From positions 1-64,000 of the forward strand of contig NZ_JACJRE010000014.1 in the NCBI RefSeq assembly GCF_014697075.1: a DNA stretch of 64,000 nt, given 5' to 3'. The notes under the pieces are model-generated. The model had not been told where the DNA came from. It ran no database searches and worked only from the letters and a program-made list of their open reading frames with translations. The position numbers were made by a program, and so were the translations under genes. The stretch is from Tolypothrix sp. FACHB-123 (GTDB lineage Bacteria; Cyanobacteriota; Cyanobacteriia; Cyanobacteriales; Nostocaceae). Positions 1-7,461 of this stretch are shown one piece after another; the stretch's first letter is position 1; every line of letters begins with the position of its first letter.

Positions 1-157
1 GACCATTAAGAACAAAACCTCGACCATTAAGAATTAAACCTTGACCATTAAGAACAAAACCTTGACCATTAAGAACAAAACCTTGACCATTAAGAACAAA
101 ACCTTGACCATTAAGAACAAAACCTCGACCATTAAGAACAAAACCTCGACCATTAAG
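1..157. repeat. 21-bp tandem repeat (minisatellite), left edge of window
   Basis: Seven full 21-bp units of the form GACCATTAAGAACAAAACCTT plus a 10-bp partial unit, starting at the first base, so the array may continue to the left. Units differ at only a few positions (final T or C; one unit has AATTAAA). One frame stays open through the array and would encode a TIKNKTL heptad, but there is no sign of a real gene. A second 21-bp array lies at 41681-41949. Confidence 0.9.
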
Positions 158-170
158 TTAAGGAAAATAG

Positions 171-231
171 TAGGTTGGGTTGAGGCTCTGCGAAACCCAA
201 CAAAGCCACCCAAATGTTGGGTTTCGTTCCT
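171..231. repeat. Dispersed hairpin element, TAGGTTGGGTT family, copy 1 (right end missing)
   Basis: Begins TAGGTTGGGTTGAGG and contains the internal inverted pair CGAAACCCAAC / GTTGGGTTTCG. Three other copies in the window (41950-42070, 49505-49578, 54394-54468) end in CAACCCAACCTAC, the complement of the start. Here the right end is replaced by TGAAGTAGACTC, which belongs to the hairpin field around the transposase, so this copy seems cut by that array. Confidence 0.7.
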
Positions 232-382
232 GAAGTAGACTCAAAATTTTGAAGATATCTAATAGGATTCATATTTGATTTTTGAAATATACGTAGGTAG
301 GGCTATGCCTTACGAAGCCCGGATATGATGGGCAATGTGGTGTCAACTTAAGCTAAAAATAGCCTCTGTCTTAGCTTTGTCA

Positions 383-511
383 CCCGCCTTGGAATGAATT
401 CCAAGGCTAATAACCCAAGTCTACTGAAGTAGACTCAAAATTTTGGGGATATTTAGTCATCTTCAGATGACTTTGACTATGAGCAAGGAAATGAATTTCC
501 TTGCGTTACGC
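383..511. repeat. Left copy of a 129-bp direct repeat made of TGAA-loop hairpins
   Basis: Contains in order: 387-406 CCTTGGAA-TGAA-TTCCAAGG, 418-435 AGTCTAC-TGAA-GTAGACT, 456-471 GTCATC-TTCA-GATGAC and 483-504 with 9-bp arms around TGAA. The same series recurs at 1446-1574 with a constant offset of 1063 bp, so the two copies are colinear without net insertions. They bracket the Y1 transposase gene. Such hairpin families with a shared tetraloop beside a Y1 transposase resemble REP/RAYT systems; that these are its substrates is inference. Confidence 0.8.
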
Positions 512-543
512 GAGCTTCACAAAACGTACAACATCAGAGAACG

Positions 544-633
544 CCTCAGAATGAATTCTGAGGCTCATAAAAAAAGTCATCTCAAGATGACTAAAATCAC
601 AGGAAAATTATTGAGTAAAGTAAATTTTACTTT
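544..633. repeat. Further hairpins upstream of the Y1 transposase
   Basis: Three more perfect stems: 544-563 CCTCAGAA-TGAA-TTCTGAGG, 575-592 AGTCATC-TCAA-GATGACT, and 617-633 AAAGTAA-ATT-TTACTTT. The stretch from 158 to 794 otherwise holds no convincing gene; open frames through it are short and read through these palindromes. Confidence 0.75.
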
Positions 634-794
634 GATTATAAGCCTGGAAATTCATTTGCGGACGGGCACGGAAGCCAACAGTTCAGCCATTTATAGCTGA
701 ATTTGACACTAACGACTCAAACACACCATAATTTTTTTGTCATTATGGGAATAATAAATAACAAAACCTTGAGAAACACAAATAGAGTGCATTT

Positions 795-1232
795 ATGGCT
801 TTATGGCGACTTTATTATCATTTGGTTTGGGCGACAAAAGAGCGTCAGCCATTAATTACCAGCGAACGTGAAGCAAGACTTTACAATTATATTATTAGCA
901 AATCCGATGAACTTAATACTATTATTCATGCTATTAACGGCGTAGAAAATCATATTCATGTAGTAGCTTCTATACCTCCCAAAATCTCTATTTCCGACTT
1001 CGTCCAAAAAATTAAAGGCAGCAGCACTCATTATATTAATCATTTATATCCTGCAAAAGATATGTTTGCTTGGCAAAGAGGATATGGAGTTTTTTCACTT
1101 GGTAGCAAACAACTAGAACAAGCTGTTACTTATGTAAAAAATCAGAAAGAGCATCATTTAAACAAAACAATAATTGCATCTTTAGAACAAGATAACCACG
1201 ATGACGACCCTCCGAAAAAATATTATCTTTAG
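795..1232 (+). CDS. IS200/IS605-family Y1 (HUH) transposase, TnpA-like
   Basis: A 145-residue protein of typical TnpA size. The N-terminus LYYHLVWATKERQPL is the usual first strand of Y1 transposases. The HUH metal motif is in NHIHVVAS near residue 55, and the likely nucleophile is the Tyr of TYVKNQKEHH near residue 113. These enzymes cut and join single-stranded DNA at hairpins. No tnpB/IscB partner lies beside it. The gene sits between two 129-bp direct repeats packed with short palindromes whose loops are TGAA or TTCA, which argues for a REP-associated (RAYT-like) role or an element surrounded by its own end fragments. The reading frame looks intact. Whether it is a mobile IS or a domesticated RAYT cannot be settled from the sequence. 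Confidence 0.85.
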   Translation: MALWRLYYHLVWATKERQPLITSEREARLYNYIISKSDELNTIIHAINGVENHIHVVASIPPKISISDFVQKIKGSSTHYINHLYPAKDMFAWQRGYGVFSLGSKQLEQAVTYVKNQKEHHLNKTIIASLEQDNHDDDPPKKYYL

Positions 1233-1259
1233 TTAGCTTTAGCTTACTTTCGCTATGAG

Positions 1260-1316
1260 CCTCAGAATTCATTCTGAGGTGGACTTTCACTATGAGCCTC
1301 AGAATTCATTCTGAGG
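1260..1316. repeat. Two tandem CCTCAGAA-TTCA-TTCTGAGG hairpins after the transposase
   Basis: Perfect 8-bp stems at 1260-1279 and 1297-1316, in a 37-bp tandem unit with the linker GTGGACTTTC(A/G)CTATGAG; a decayed third copy follows at about 1334-1353. They are the inverse-loop version of the 544-563 hairpin upstream. Confidence 0.8.
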
Positions 1317-1445
1317 TGGACTTTCGCTATGAGCCACAAAATTCATTCTGAGATGAACTCATGGACAACAACAATATTTTTATTGCCAAAAATATAGCGA
1401 ATATACTCATGCAAATTATTTGTATGGTTACGACGCTATCAGTTA

Positions 1446-1574
1446 CCCGCCTTGGAATGAATTCCAAGGCTAATAGCTCAAGTCTACTGAAGTAGACTGA
1501 AAATTCTGAAGATATCTAGTCGTCTACAGATAACTTAAGCTATGAGCCAGGAAATTCATTTCCTTGCAGTACGT
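1446..1574. repeat. Right copy of the 129-bp hairpin direct repeat
   Basis: Repeats 383-511 at a fixed offset of 1063 bp: 1450-1469 CCTTGGAA-TGAA-TTCCAAGG, 1481-1498 AGTCTAC-TGAA-GTAGACT, a decayed third stem near 1520, and 1549-1564 AGGAAA-TTCA-TTTCCT. The fourth hairpin has the opposite loop orientation to its left-hand counterpart. The interval 1233-1601 holds only such repeats. Confidence 0.8.
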
Positions 1575-1601
1575 GGGTTTAACGTTAAGTGCTTTTATAG
1601 C

Positions 1602-2561
1602 CTAACGCGCTACAGCCGATTCCAAAGTTAAATCTTGGAACATCAAAGTGCTGAGGTAACGTTCGCCAAAGGAAGGCTGAATCATCACAATCAGCTTACC
1701 TGCATTCTCTGGACGTTTAGCTACCTGAAGCGCCGCACATAAAGCCGCACCGGAAGATATACCCGATAATAAACCTTCTTCCTTAGCTAATCGTCTTCCA
1801 AATACCATCGCCTGTTCATCGCTGACGCGAATTACTTCGTCCACTAAGTCCAACTTAAGAACATCAGGAACAAAGCCAGCGCCAATCCCCTGAATTTTAT
1901 GGGGGCCTGCTTCCCCTCCTGATAATACAGGACTGTTGCTGGGTTCAACTGCGATCGCCTGGAAAGTTGGCTTACGTTGTTTCAATACTTCCGCAATTCC
2001 GGTAATTGTTCCGCCAGTACCTACCCCAGCAATCACAATATCAACTTCGCCATCCGTATCCGCCCAAATTTCCTCAGCGGTGGTTTCCCGGTGAATTTTG
2101 GGGTTAGCTGGGTTGCGGAACTGTTGCAACATATATGCATTGGGGGTGTTAGCCACAATTTCTTCGGCTTTGCGAATTGCGCCGCGCATTCCCTCCGGGC
2201 CTGGTGTTAATTCCAAAGTTGCACCATAAGCGCGTAACATTGCCCGTCTTTCGTTGCTCATGGTTTCCGGCATGGTTAAAATCAGGCTGTAGCCCCGTGC
2301 AGCTGCTACCATCGCTAAAGCAATACCTGTATTCCCGGAAGTTGGCTCGACTAAAATTGTTTTTCCTGGCTCAATCAAACCATCAGCTTCCGCCGCTAGT
2401 ACCATATTTAAGCCAATACGGTCTTTCACTGAAGCGGCTGGGTTCATTCCTTCGAGTTTAGCCACGATTCGGGCTACTGCTCCCTCAGCTTGAGGGATTT
2501 TGTTGAGTTCAACTAAAGGTGTTCTGCCAATAAGTTCTGTTACATCTTTAGCAATGCGCAT
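1602..2561 (-). CDS. cysK: Cysteine synthase A (O-acetylserine sulfhydrylase)
   Basis: Makes L-cysteine from O-acetylserine and sulfide in the cytoplasm, with PLP. The 319-residue length is normal for CysK. The PLP lysine is K46 in [11 protein letters not shown], the phosphate/substrate loop PTSGNTG is at 73-79, and the C-terminal half carries [10 protein letters not shown] and [18 protein letters not shown], which favour CysK over cystathionine beta-synthase or CysM. The ATG is preceded by AGGAG at 7 bases. It stands alone: the transposase field lies downstream and over 1 kb of noncoding DNA upstream. Cyanobacteria often carry several cysK paralogs, so this need not be the only one. Confidence 0.95.
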   Translation of the reverse strand: MRIAKDVTELIGRTPLVELNKIPQAEGAVARIVAKLEGMNPAASVKDRIGLNMVLAAEADGLIEPGKTILVEPTSGNTGIALAMVAAARGYSLILTMPETMSNERRAMLRAYGATLELTPGPEGMRGAIRKAEEIVANTPNAYMLQQFRNPANPKIHRETTAEEIWADTDGEVDIVIAGVGTGGTITGIAEVLKQRKPTFQAIAVEPSNSPVLSGGEAGPHKIQGIGAGFVPDVLKLDLVDEVIRVSDEQAMVFGRRLAKEEGLLSGISSGAALCAALQVAKRPENAGKLIVMIQPSFGERYLSTLMFQDLTLESAVAR

Positions 2562-3672
2562 TCAATAACTCCTAAAATTCTAAATTCGGTAGTAACTTAG
2601 GTATTTGTTCCTTATAACAGTAAATTTGTATCTATTTTCTTGATAGTCAATCACGAGAACATCTCACAGCCAAATATGAAAATCTATCTTTTCTATGCCC
2701 CATGCCCCATGCCCATTTTCAAGCTAGTTGAGTGTTAGTGATTGCATGAGGTATGTATTCTTACTAAACCACAAAACTGTATCCATTGAGATAGTTATTG
2801 TAAAAATATCAGTCGTTGACTGTTAACTGTTGACTGTTAACGGTGAATACATGGAATCTTTTTTAAATTTGGTAGTGCCAAATTTAATATATTTGTTTGA
2901 TTTTATATTTAATGGGGATATTTTTTATGTTTGTCGATAACACATTGATGATTTCATAAAATTTTATTGATTTTTCTATCTTTCTGAGATATTTTCGTGC
3001 AAAAATATATTTTTTTTGAGTACAAATTTTTCTGATATTCATTGCCAAAAAAATATCTATAAATTAGCCATCAGACTGGGTTTGAGCTTGAGTACAAACA
3101 TCCCCGAACCCTAAATCATAAATGCTAGGACATTCGTTGCAAAATACTAGTACCCATACCCTAAAATAATTTTGAATTAACGGCTATATCAAAGTTCTAG
3201 CCTTTGAGTACAAGTTTAATATTTTTAATAAATATGATCGCACTCAACTAAACTGCTATTGAGGAATGCGACTGATATAAATCGTATAGGATTTACGCAG
3301 AGATTCCCCTCTACCCCCCAACGTTAACAGGCAAAACCTGAAGATGAAGGGGGGACTTCTTAACCCCCTATTTATCAATATCAGAGACTAAATTTTATGC
3401 TTTGAGTGCGATATTAAAAATCACTAAAATCAAAATATTTCCGTATTTTCAAATACTAATTTACTATTAACTATCTACTACTTCATATATTTATGATTAT
3501 AACTTAATGTTTGCCTTAAACTAACCTTGCTTAGTAAATAGTTCAGGATAAACTTACGGCAAAGTCACAACTGTTAACTGATAACTTTTTGCACATCAGT
3601 TTTATTTTTGTCGAGAAATAACAAAAGTTATTGTCTTACTGGGTGCATACTACCTAGGGAGGGAGAACCAAG
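2562..3672. other. Intergenic region without a recognised gene
   Basis: 1.1 kb of AT-rich DNA between divergent genes. It holds a GTTGACTGTTAACTG-type short repeat near 2815-2845, CCCCATGCCC repeats near 2697-2712, and a C-rich/G-rich pair (CCCCTCTACCCCCC near 3306 and AAGGGGGG near 3348) that could fold. No tRNA, riboswitch or open frame of weight was seen. Confidence 0.5.
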
Positions 3673-4101
3673 ATGAAAGTTAAGCTTTTAAATGTTCTCA
3701 CAGTCTGTGTCATTACTTTAGCTGTCCTATCGCCAGCTTTATTAGTATTTAGCATGGTTTGGGGCAAGCATATAGAGTTAGCAAAAGCACAGAATTTAAC
3801 TTGTGAAGTCAACAATAATATTAAAGCTAATGAAGTCTTGGCTCCCCAAACAGGGGGTATATCTTCCTCGCAATTTCAAGACAGTAATCAAATCTCTGTA
3901 ACTAATCTCAGAACACAGAAATTGACCGCTATTGAACAATATCAACTGGCAACATTCCTAGAGTGGTTTTTCTTTCTCACCCCTATATGTATGGGGCTAG
4001 GAATTATTGTTTACGATAGATATCTTGTTTATCGTAATGCTGTATTTAAAGAACAAGTTGAGATGCTAGAAAGGTTATGGCAGCAAGGTATTGAACAGTA
4101 A
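3673..4101 (+). CDS. Hypothetical membrane protein with two transmembrane segments
   Basis: 142 residues, not recognised. The hydrophobic N-terminal segment (about 6-28) is followed by a polar loop of about 60 residues, a second hydrophobic segment (about 96-114, FLEWFFFLTPICMGLGIIVY) and a charged C-terminal tail with KEQVEMLERLWQQ that could form a short helix. A strong ribosome site GGGAGGGAG lies 6-14 bases before the ATG. It is the first of three closely spaced plus-strand genes (gaps of 41 and 2 bases), so an operon is likely. Confidence 0.7.
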   Translation: MKVKLLNVLTVCVITLAVLSPALLVFSMVWGKHIELAKAQNLTCEVNNNIKANEVLAPQTGGISSSQFQDSNQISVTNLRTQKLTAIEQYQLATFLEWFFFLTPICMGLGIIVYDRYLVYRNAVFKEQVEMLERLWQQGIEQ

Positions 4102-4142
4102 GCATCGGCCAAATTCACACCAATTAAATTCACAAGGAAACC

Positions 4143-4433
4143 ATGACAGAAGAACGTCAAGTTTTGTATTTTGATTTAATCGATCAGCTACTTAAATGTC
4201 CTAATGGTCAAGAACCAGAAGTTTTAGAAGCAAATCCAGAATTAATTGATGCTGATTTTGTTTATGCAGTACTGAAAGTTGCTACAGTATTTGCCCATGA
4301 AGGTAATCAAGATAGTGCAAAATTTTTGTTTTTTATTGGAAGAGAATTAGCCAAGCAATTGGGATTATATCCGGAAACTGGCTCGGAAAATTCTCAACCT
4401 GATGCTGAAGCGGAAGTTTCAACTAAGGAGTAG
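4143..4433 (+). CDS. Small conserved cyanobacterial protein resembling the N-terminal helical module of CHAT/TPR proteins
   Basis: 96 residues, acidic and helical. The pattern DLIDQLLKCPNGQEPEVLEAN followed by LIDADFVYAVLKVA and a segment ending AKFLFFIGRELAKQLG matches, from memory, a module found at the start of many cyanobacterial CHAT- and TPR-containing proteins (LLNCPSGEEPEIL type). Here it stands alone. A ribosome site AAGGAAACC precedes the ATG, and the stop is 2 bases before the next ATG, so translational coupling is likely. Function unknown; a protein-interaction role is inference. Confidence 0.7.
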   Translation: MTEERQVLYFDLIDQLLKCPNGQEPEVLEANPELIDADFVYAVLKVATVFAHEGNQDSAKFLFFIGRELAKQLGLYPETGSENSQPDAEAEVSTKE

Positions 4434-4435
4434 TC

Positions 4436-4747
4436 ATGCTATTAACTGCAACTGATGCCGGACAGATAGCGTTAGAATTTCTCTTGGCTGAATGGAATAT
4501 TTCTGAACAGGATAGAGACTGGTTTGCAGTTGTCAATTCTCGCCTGACGGGGGAGAGTTGGTACATTGTAGAACTGAGTGTAGCTGGGTTTCCCGATCGC
4601 TGGTTTATTCAAGTTTATGATACCGGAGCTTGCGACCCAAATTACACATTTTTTTCGCCTATTCGAGGTTCTGAGGGTTATGTTGACCTGATAGATTTAC
4701 CGCATTTGGTTGCAGAAGTTTTAGTCTCAGAAAGAAATGCTCGGTAA
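4436..4747 (+). CDS. Hypothetical small protein
   Basis: 103 residues, not recognised. Starts 2 bases after the previous stop, with TAAGGAG as ribosome site. The sequence alternates strands and charged turns (SWYIVELSVAGFPDRWFIQVYDTGACDPNYTF) and lacks a signal peptide or membrane segment, suggesting a compact soluble fold. Its tight coupling to the upstream 96-residue gene suggests that the two products work together. Confidence 0.7.
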   Translation: MLLTATDAGQIALEFLLAEWNISEQDRDWFAVVNSRLTGESWYIVELSVAGFPDRWFIQVYDTGACDPNYTFFSPIRGSEGYVDLIDLPHLVAEVLVSERNAR

Positions 4748-4927
4748 AATTCAATGCTCAATGGTCAATGGTGAATAATGGCAAATAAAATACAAACTTT
4801 TTCTGGGATATTCCAAGATATATTGAAATATACTTAAAGTTTTTATTTAATAGCTTGAGAATGGAAATTTTTGACCATTGACTCTTGTTAATTTTTTGAT
4901 TTTGGATTTTTAAATGATTTCTTAATC

Positions 4928-4960
4928 AAGAGTGATATTTGCTTAAATATCACTCTTTTT
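4928..4960 (+). terminator. Rho-independent terminator
   Basis: A 13-bp perfect stem AAGAGTGATATTT / AAATATCACTCTT with a GCTT loop, followed by a short T run. It lies 180 bases after the three-gene group ending at 4747 and would end that transcript. The rest of 4748-5057 is AT-rich with no gene seen. Confidence 0.75.
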
Positions 4961-5057
4961 GTATGTCTACAAACAAGATTTAATGATTAACATTTCTTAC
5001 TAAAAAAGTACAACTAAATGTCACATTTAACTGACAAATGTATGTTATATTAATATC

Positions 5058-5426
5058 GTGATGAACGCTACAGAAATATCAATTGCTATGATTGCCGAAG
5101 ACATCCTAGCCAAAGAATTTACAAGAGTCGTCAATCACTATTACCCCAGCGTTGGAGAATTACTTGATAGCTGTTATGTGAAGGTAATTACCTGTTTTTG
5201 GGGAAGGCCAGCCAGACGATTACAGTACATAGGAATTTATTGTTCTGAGGAAATGCTTCCCCTTGTGCAAGGCAAAAAAGAAGTACTTAGAGAAATCGCA
5301 GATAATATGGGATTAGTTCAAGTAGTTTGTATGAATGCCGGGCGACTGCTACGCGATCCGTTATCGAAGTTAAAGCAGGACAATCCGCGCCTATGGTTAG
5401 AGTTACATTGGGTTGCTGCATCTTAA
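5058..5426 (+). CDS. Hypothetical small protein
   Basis: 122 residues from GTG, or 121 from the ATG directly after it (5061). Not recognised. Features: a helical N-terminus, a central CYVKVITCFWGRPARRLQYIGIYC segment of likely beta structure, and the C-terminal WLELHWVAAS. No membrane segment or signal peptide. It lies 20 bases before the luciferase-like gene in the same direction, so co-transcription is plausible. Confidence 0.6.
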   Translation: MMNATEISIAMIAEDILAKEFTRVVNHYYPSVGELLDSCYVKVITCFWGRPARRLQYIGIYCSEEMLPLVQGKKEVLREIADNMGLVQVVCMNAGRLLRDPLSKLKQDNPRLWLELHWVAAS

Positions 5427-5446
5427 AATAGCGATCGCCCAAAAAA

Positions 5447-6448
5447 ATGAAAACAGGACTTTTCTGCAATTACGATAATTATCATCAGGATGCCCGCCGT
5501 GCCATCTTAGAACAAGTTGCACTGGTAAAACAGGCGGAAAACTTAGGCTTTGAAGAAGCTTGGGTGAGCGAGCATCATTTTAGTGAATCCAATCTTAGCC
5601 CTTCAATGTTGGTGTTAATGGGGCATTTAGCCGCCTTAACCACCACAATTAAACTCGGCACAGCTGCGGTGTTACTCCCGTTTCATAACCCCATCCGGGT
5701 AGCGGAAGACATAGCCACCTTAGATAACCTGTGCAATGGCAGATTATTATTTGGGATAGCCAAAGGCGGGCCATTTCCCGAACAAAATAAACATTTTGCC
5801 ACACCAATGGGTGAATCTCGCCCGCAGATGCTAGAGGCAATGGCATTGATTGAAAAGCTTTTATATGAAACAAACGTATCATTTAACGGGCAATATTATC
5901 AATGCGATCGCCTCACAGTTCACCCCAAACCATTGCAACGTCAAATTCCCGTATATGTAGCCACTGGCGATGATGACGGTATAGGGTTTGCCGCCAAACA
6001 TTCCTTTGGTTTAATGGGGGGGCCGCCATTTTCTCTGCCTAGATTGCGGAATACTGTTGCTAAATACCGAGCCTTAAATTCTAGTGGTTGCGAAAACCTA
6101 GTACTAGCTCGTTTCTTTTATGTTGCCAGGACATACGACGAAGCAGTCACAGAAGCGTTACCTTTCATCCGCCAATTTAGCCAAAAAATGACAGCAAATG
6201 CGGCTGTTGTCATGCAGAAAAGTTCTACTGGACATAAAACATTCGATCGCACCAATATTTGTTTTGATGAAGACTATTTGCTAGAAAACTCAATTATTGG
6301 TGATGTCCAAACCTGTCGAGACAGAATCAAATTATTTCAGGATGAATTAAATTTAGGAACGCTGGCAATTAAACCCTCATCTTGCAACGTGCAAAAAAAC
6401 CTGGAAAGTTTGACGCGCTACAATCAAGAGGTGCGGAATTATGTCTAA
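5447..6448 (+). CDS. LLM-class (bacterial luciferase-like) flavin-dependent oxidoreductase
   Basis: 333 residues, the usual size for the family, expected to be a TIM barrel using reduced flavin. Family signatures: ARRAILEQVALVKQAENLGFEEAWVSEHHF, LTTTIKLGTAAVLLPFHNPIRVAED and GRLLFGIAKGGPFPEQNKHF in the first half; VTVHPKP-like and YVATGDDDG in the middle. The substrate cannot be told from the sequence. The stop overlaps the start of the next gene by 8 bases, implying translational coupling. A GCGATCGC octamer lies just before the start. Confidence 0.85.
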   Translation: MKTGLFCNYDNYHQDARRAILEQVALVKQAENLGFEEAWVSEHHFSESNLSPSMLVLMGHLAALTTTIKLGTAAVLLPFHNPIRVAEDIATLDNLCNGRLLFGIAKGGPFPEQNKHFATPMGESRPQMLEAMALIEKLLYETNVSFNGQYYQCDRLTVHPKPLQRQIPVYVATGDDDGIGFAAKHSFGLMGGPPFSLPRLRNTVAKYRALNSSGCENLVLARFFYVARTYDEAVTEALPFIRQFSQKMTANAAVVMQKSSTGHKTFDRTNICFDEDYLLENSIIGDVQTCRDRIKLFQDELNLGTLAIKPSSCNVQKNLESLTRYNQEVRNYV

Positions 6449-6812
6449 GTTACCCTTATTGCCTCCAGACGATTTACCACCCAACGAAGTCACAAAAATG
6501 GATGGGATGCTGCATCTGGAGCTAGAGCAATCGATTGGTAGATGCTTTTATCAAGCTTGCGATCGCATTACCCAAACCTTATTAGCTAATTGCCAATGGT
6601 ATCTTACCAGTAATAGCAATACCTTAATGCTAATTATTGACTGTCCTGATATCGTTTCTTACTGGCATATAGTCAGCAATATACCCCAACTAGGCAACAG
6701 ATTAGAACGGTTTACCACTAACGCCAAAATCCGCGTATATCCCCCATTTGGTAAAGGCGGGCCGTTTGAGATTAGCGTTAATGAAATCTCTGCTTATCGC
6801 GATTGGATTTAG
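6441..6812 (+). CDS. Hypothetical protein coupled to the LLM oxidoreductase
   Basis: 123 residues, not recognised. It starts inside the 3' end of the oxidoreductase gene (8-base overlap). Alternating hydrophobic residues (NTLMLIIDCPDIVSYWHIVSNI) and the end YPPFGKGGPFEISVNEISAYRDWI suggest a small alpha/beta protein. The overlap suggests that it is a partner or accessory subunit of the oxidoreductase; the sequence alone does not show which. Confidence 0.65.
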   Translation: MSKLPLLPPDDLPPNEVTKMDGMLHLELEQSIGRCFYQACDRITQTLLANCQWYLTSNSNTLMLIIDCPDIVSYWHIVSNIPQLGNRLERFTTNAKIRVYPPFGKGGPFEISVNEISAYRDWI

Positions 6813-6925
6813 TGATTAGGGCACATAAACAACCAGACGCGCTGATGTGGATAAATTTCCCGTTCAGCGCTTCTTTTGTTGATAAAAGAATGCGAAGGAT
6901 TGTAGGGATATGACAATGTTCATAC

Positions 6926-7176
6926 GTATCAACTTAACGCGAAACTCATAGCCCACCTCAGAATGAATTCTGAGTCTCATAGCAAAAGTAAGCTAAAGCT
7001 AACTAAAAATTATCACTTATCCCCAGTTTACTTTAGTAGGGGCGGGTTCACAGATATGCTCCAATAATTCACGACTATCTCGCTTAACCCGCCCCTACTT
7101 TGCCTTTGTCCCTTGGAATTCATTCCAAGGCGAGCAGGTAAGCTTTGCAACAATCCATCTGTGGCTTAAGTTGACT
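6926..7176. repeat. Possible MITE-like element with GTCAACTTAA ends and TGAA-loop hairpins
   Basis: Starts TATCAACTTAACGCGAAACTCATAGC and ends GTGGCTTAAGTTGAC, an imperfect inverted pair like the perfect ends of the 37282-37481 element. Inside are 6957-6974 CTCAGAA-TGAA-TTCTGAG and 7111-7130 CCTTGGAA-TTCA-TTCCAAGG, the hairpins seen around the Y1 transposase, plus a GGGCGGGTTCA...AACCCGCCCCTAC inverted repeat (about 7036-7099). It ends just where a decayed coding fragment begins. Confidence 0.55.
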
Positions 7177-7310
7177 ATGGTACGGTGACAACAGGCGATC
7201 GCTGGAAATTTCTCAAACTAGAAAATCAAACCGTTACCATTGGATTATTGGAATATACTATCCCTCCAGTAGAGAAAATTCTGGGTATTTTGGTAAGTTT
7301 TGTGAGTTAA
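7173..7310 (+). pseudogene. Fragment of a cyanobacterial restriction-endonuclease-like hypothetical gene
   Basis: An open stretch of 45 codons without a start, ending in TAA. It reads [18 protein letters not shown] followed by [21 protein letters not shown], which resembles the C-terminal end of widespread cyanobacterial proteins of the type LYGVVTNGxxWKFxKLE. The upstream part is missing and the repeat element ending at about 7176 lies in its place, so the gene was probably truncated. The rest of 6813-7461 has no gene. Confidence 0.5.
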
Positions 7311-7461
7311 AAAATATCTTTTCAGTAGCTAACAGCAATTATCCCAAGCTGTTTTATGCTCCCTGATAATGCATATATTATATTTATAGTCAAGTCTATA
7401 CACTTTAATTTTTATTCACTGGACAACTCGACCTGAAACCGTTCTTATTAGATTATGAAGA

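Noticed and set aside
41-238. Open frame of 65 codons through the first minisatellite
   Set aside because: It is only the repeat read as protein, with no ribosome site and no continuation of protein-like sequence.
443-700. 85-codon frame upstream of the transposase
   Set aside because: It runs through five palindromes; codon content follows the hairpins and not a protein.
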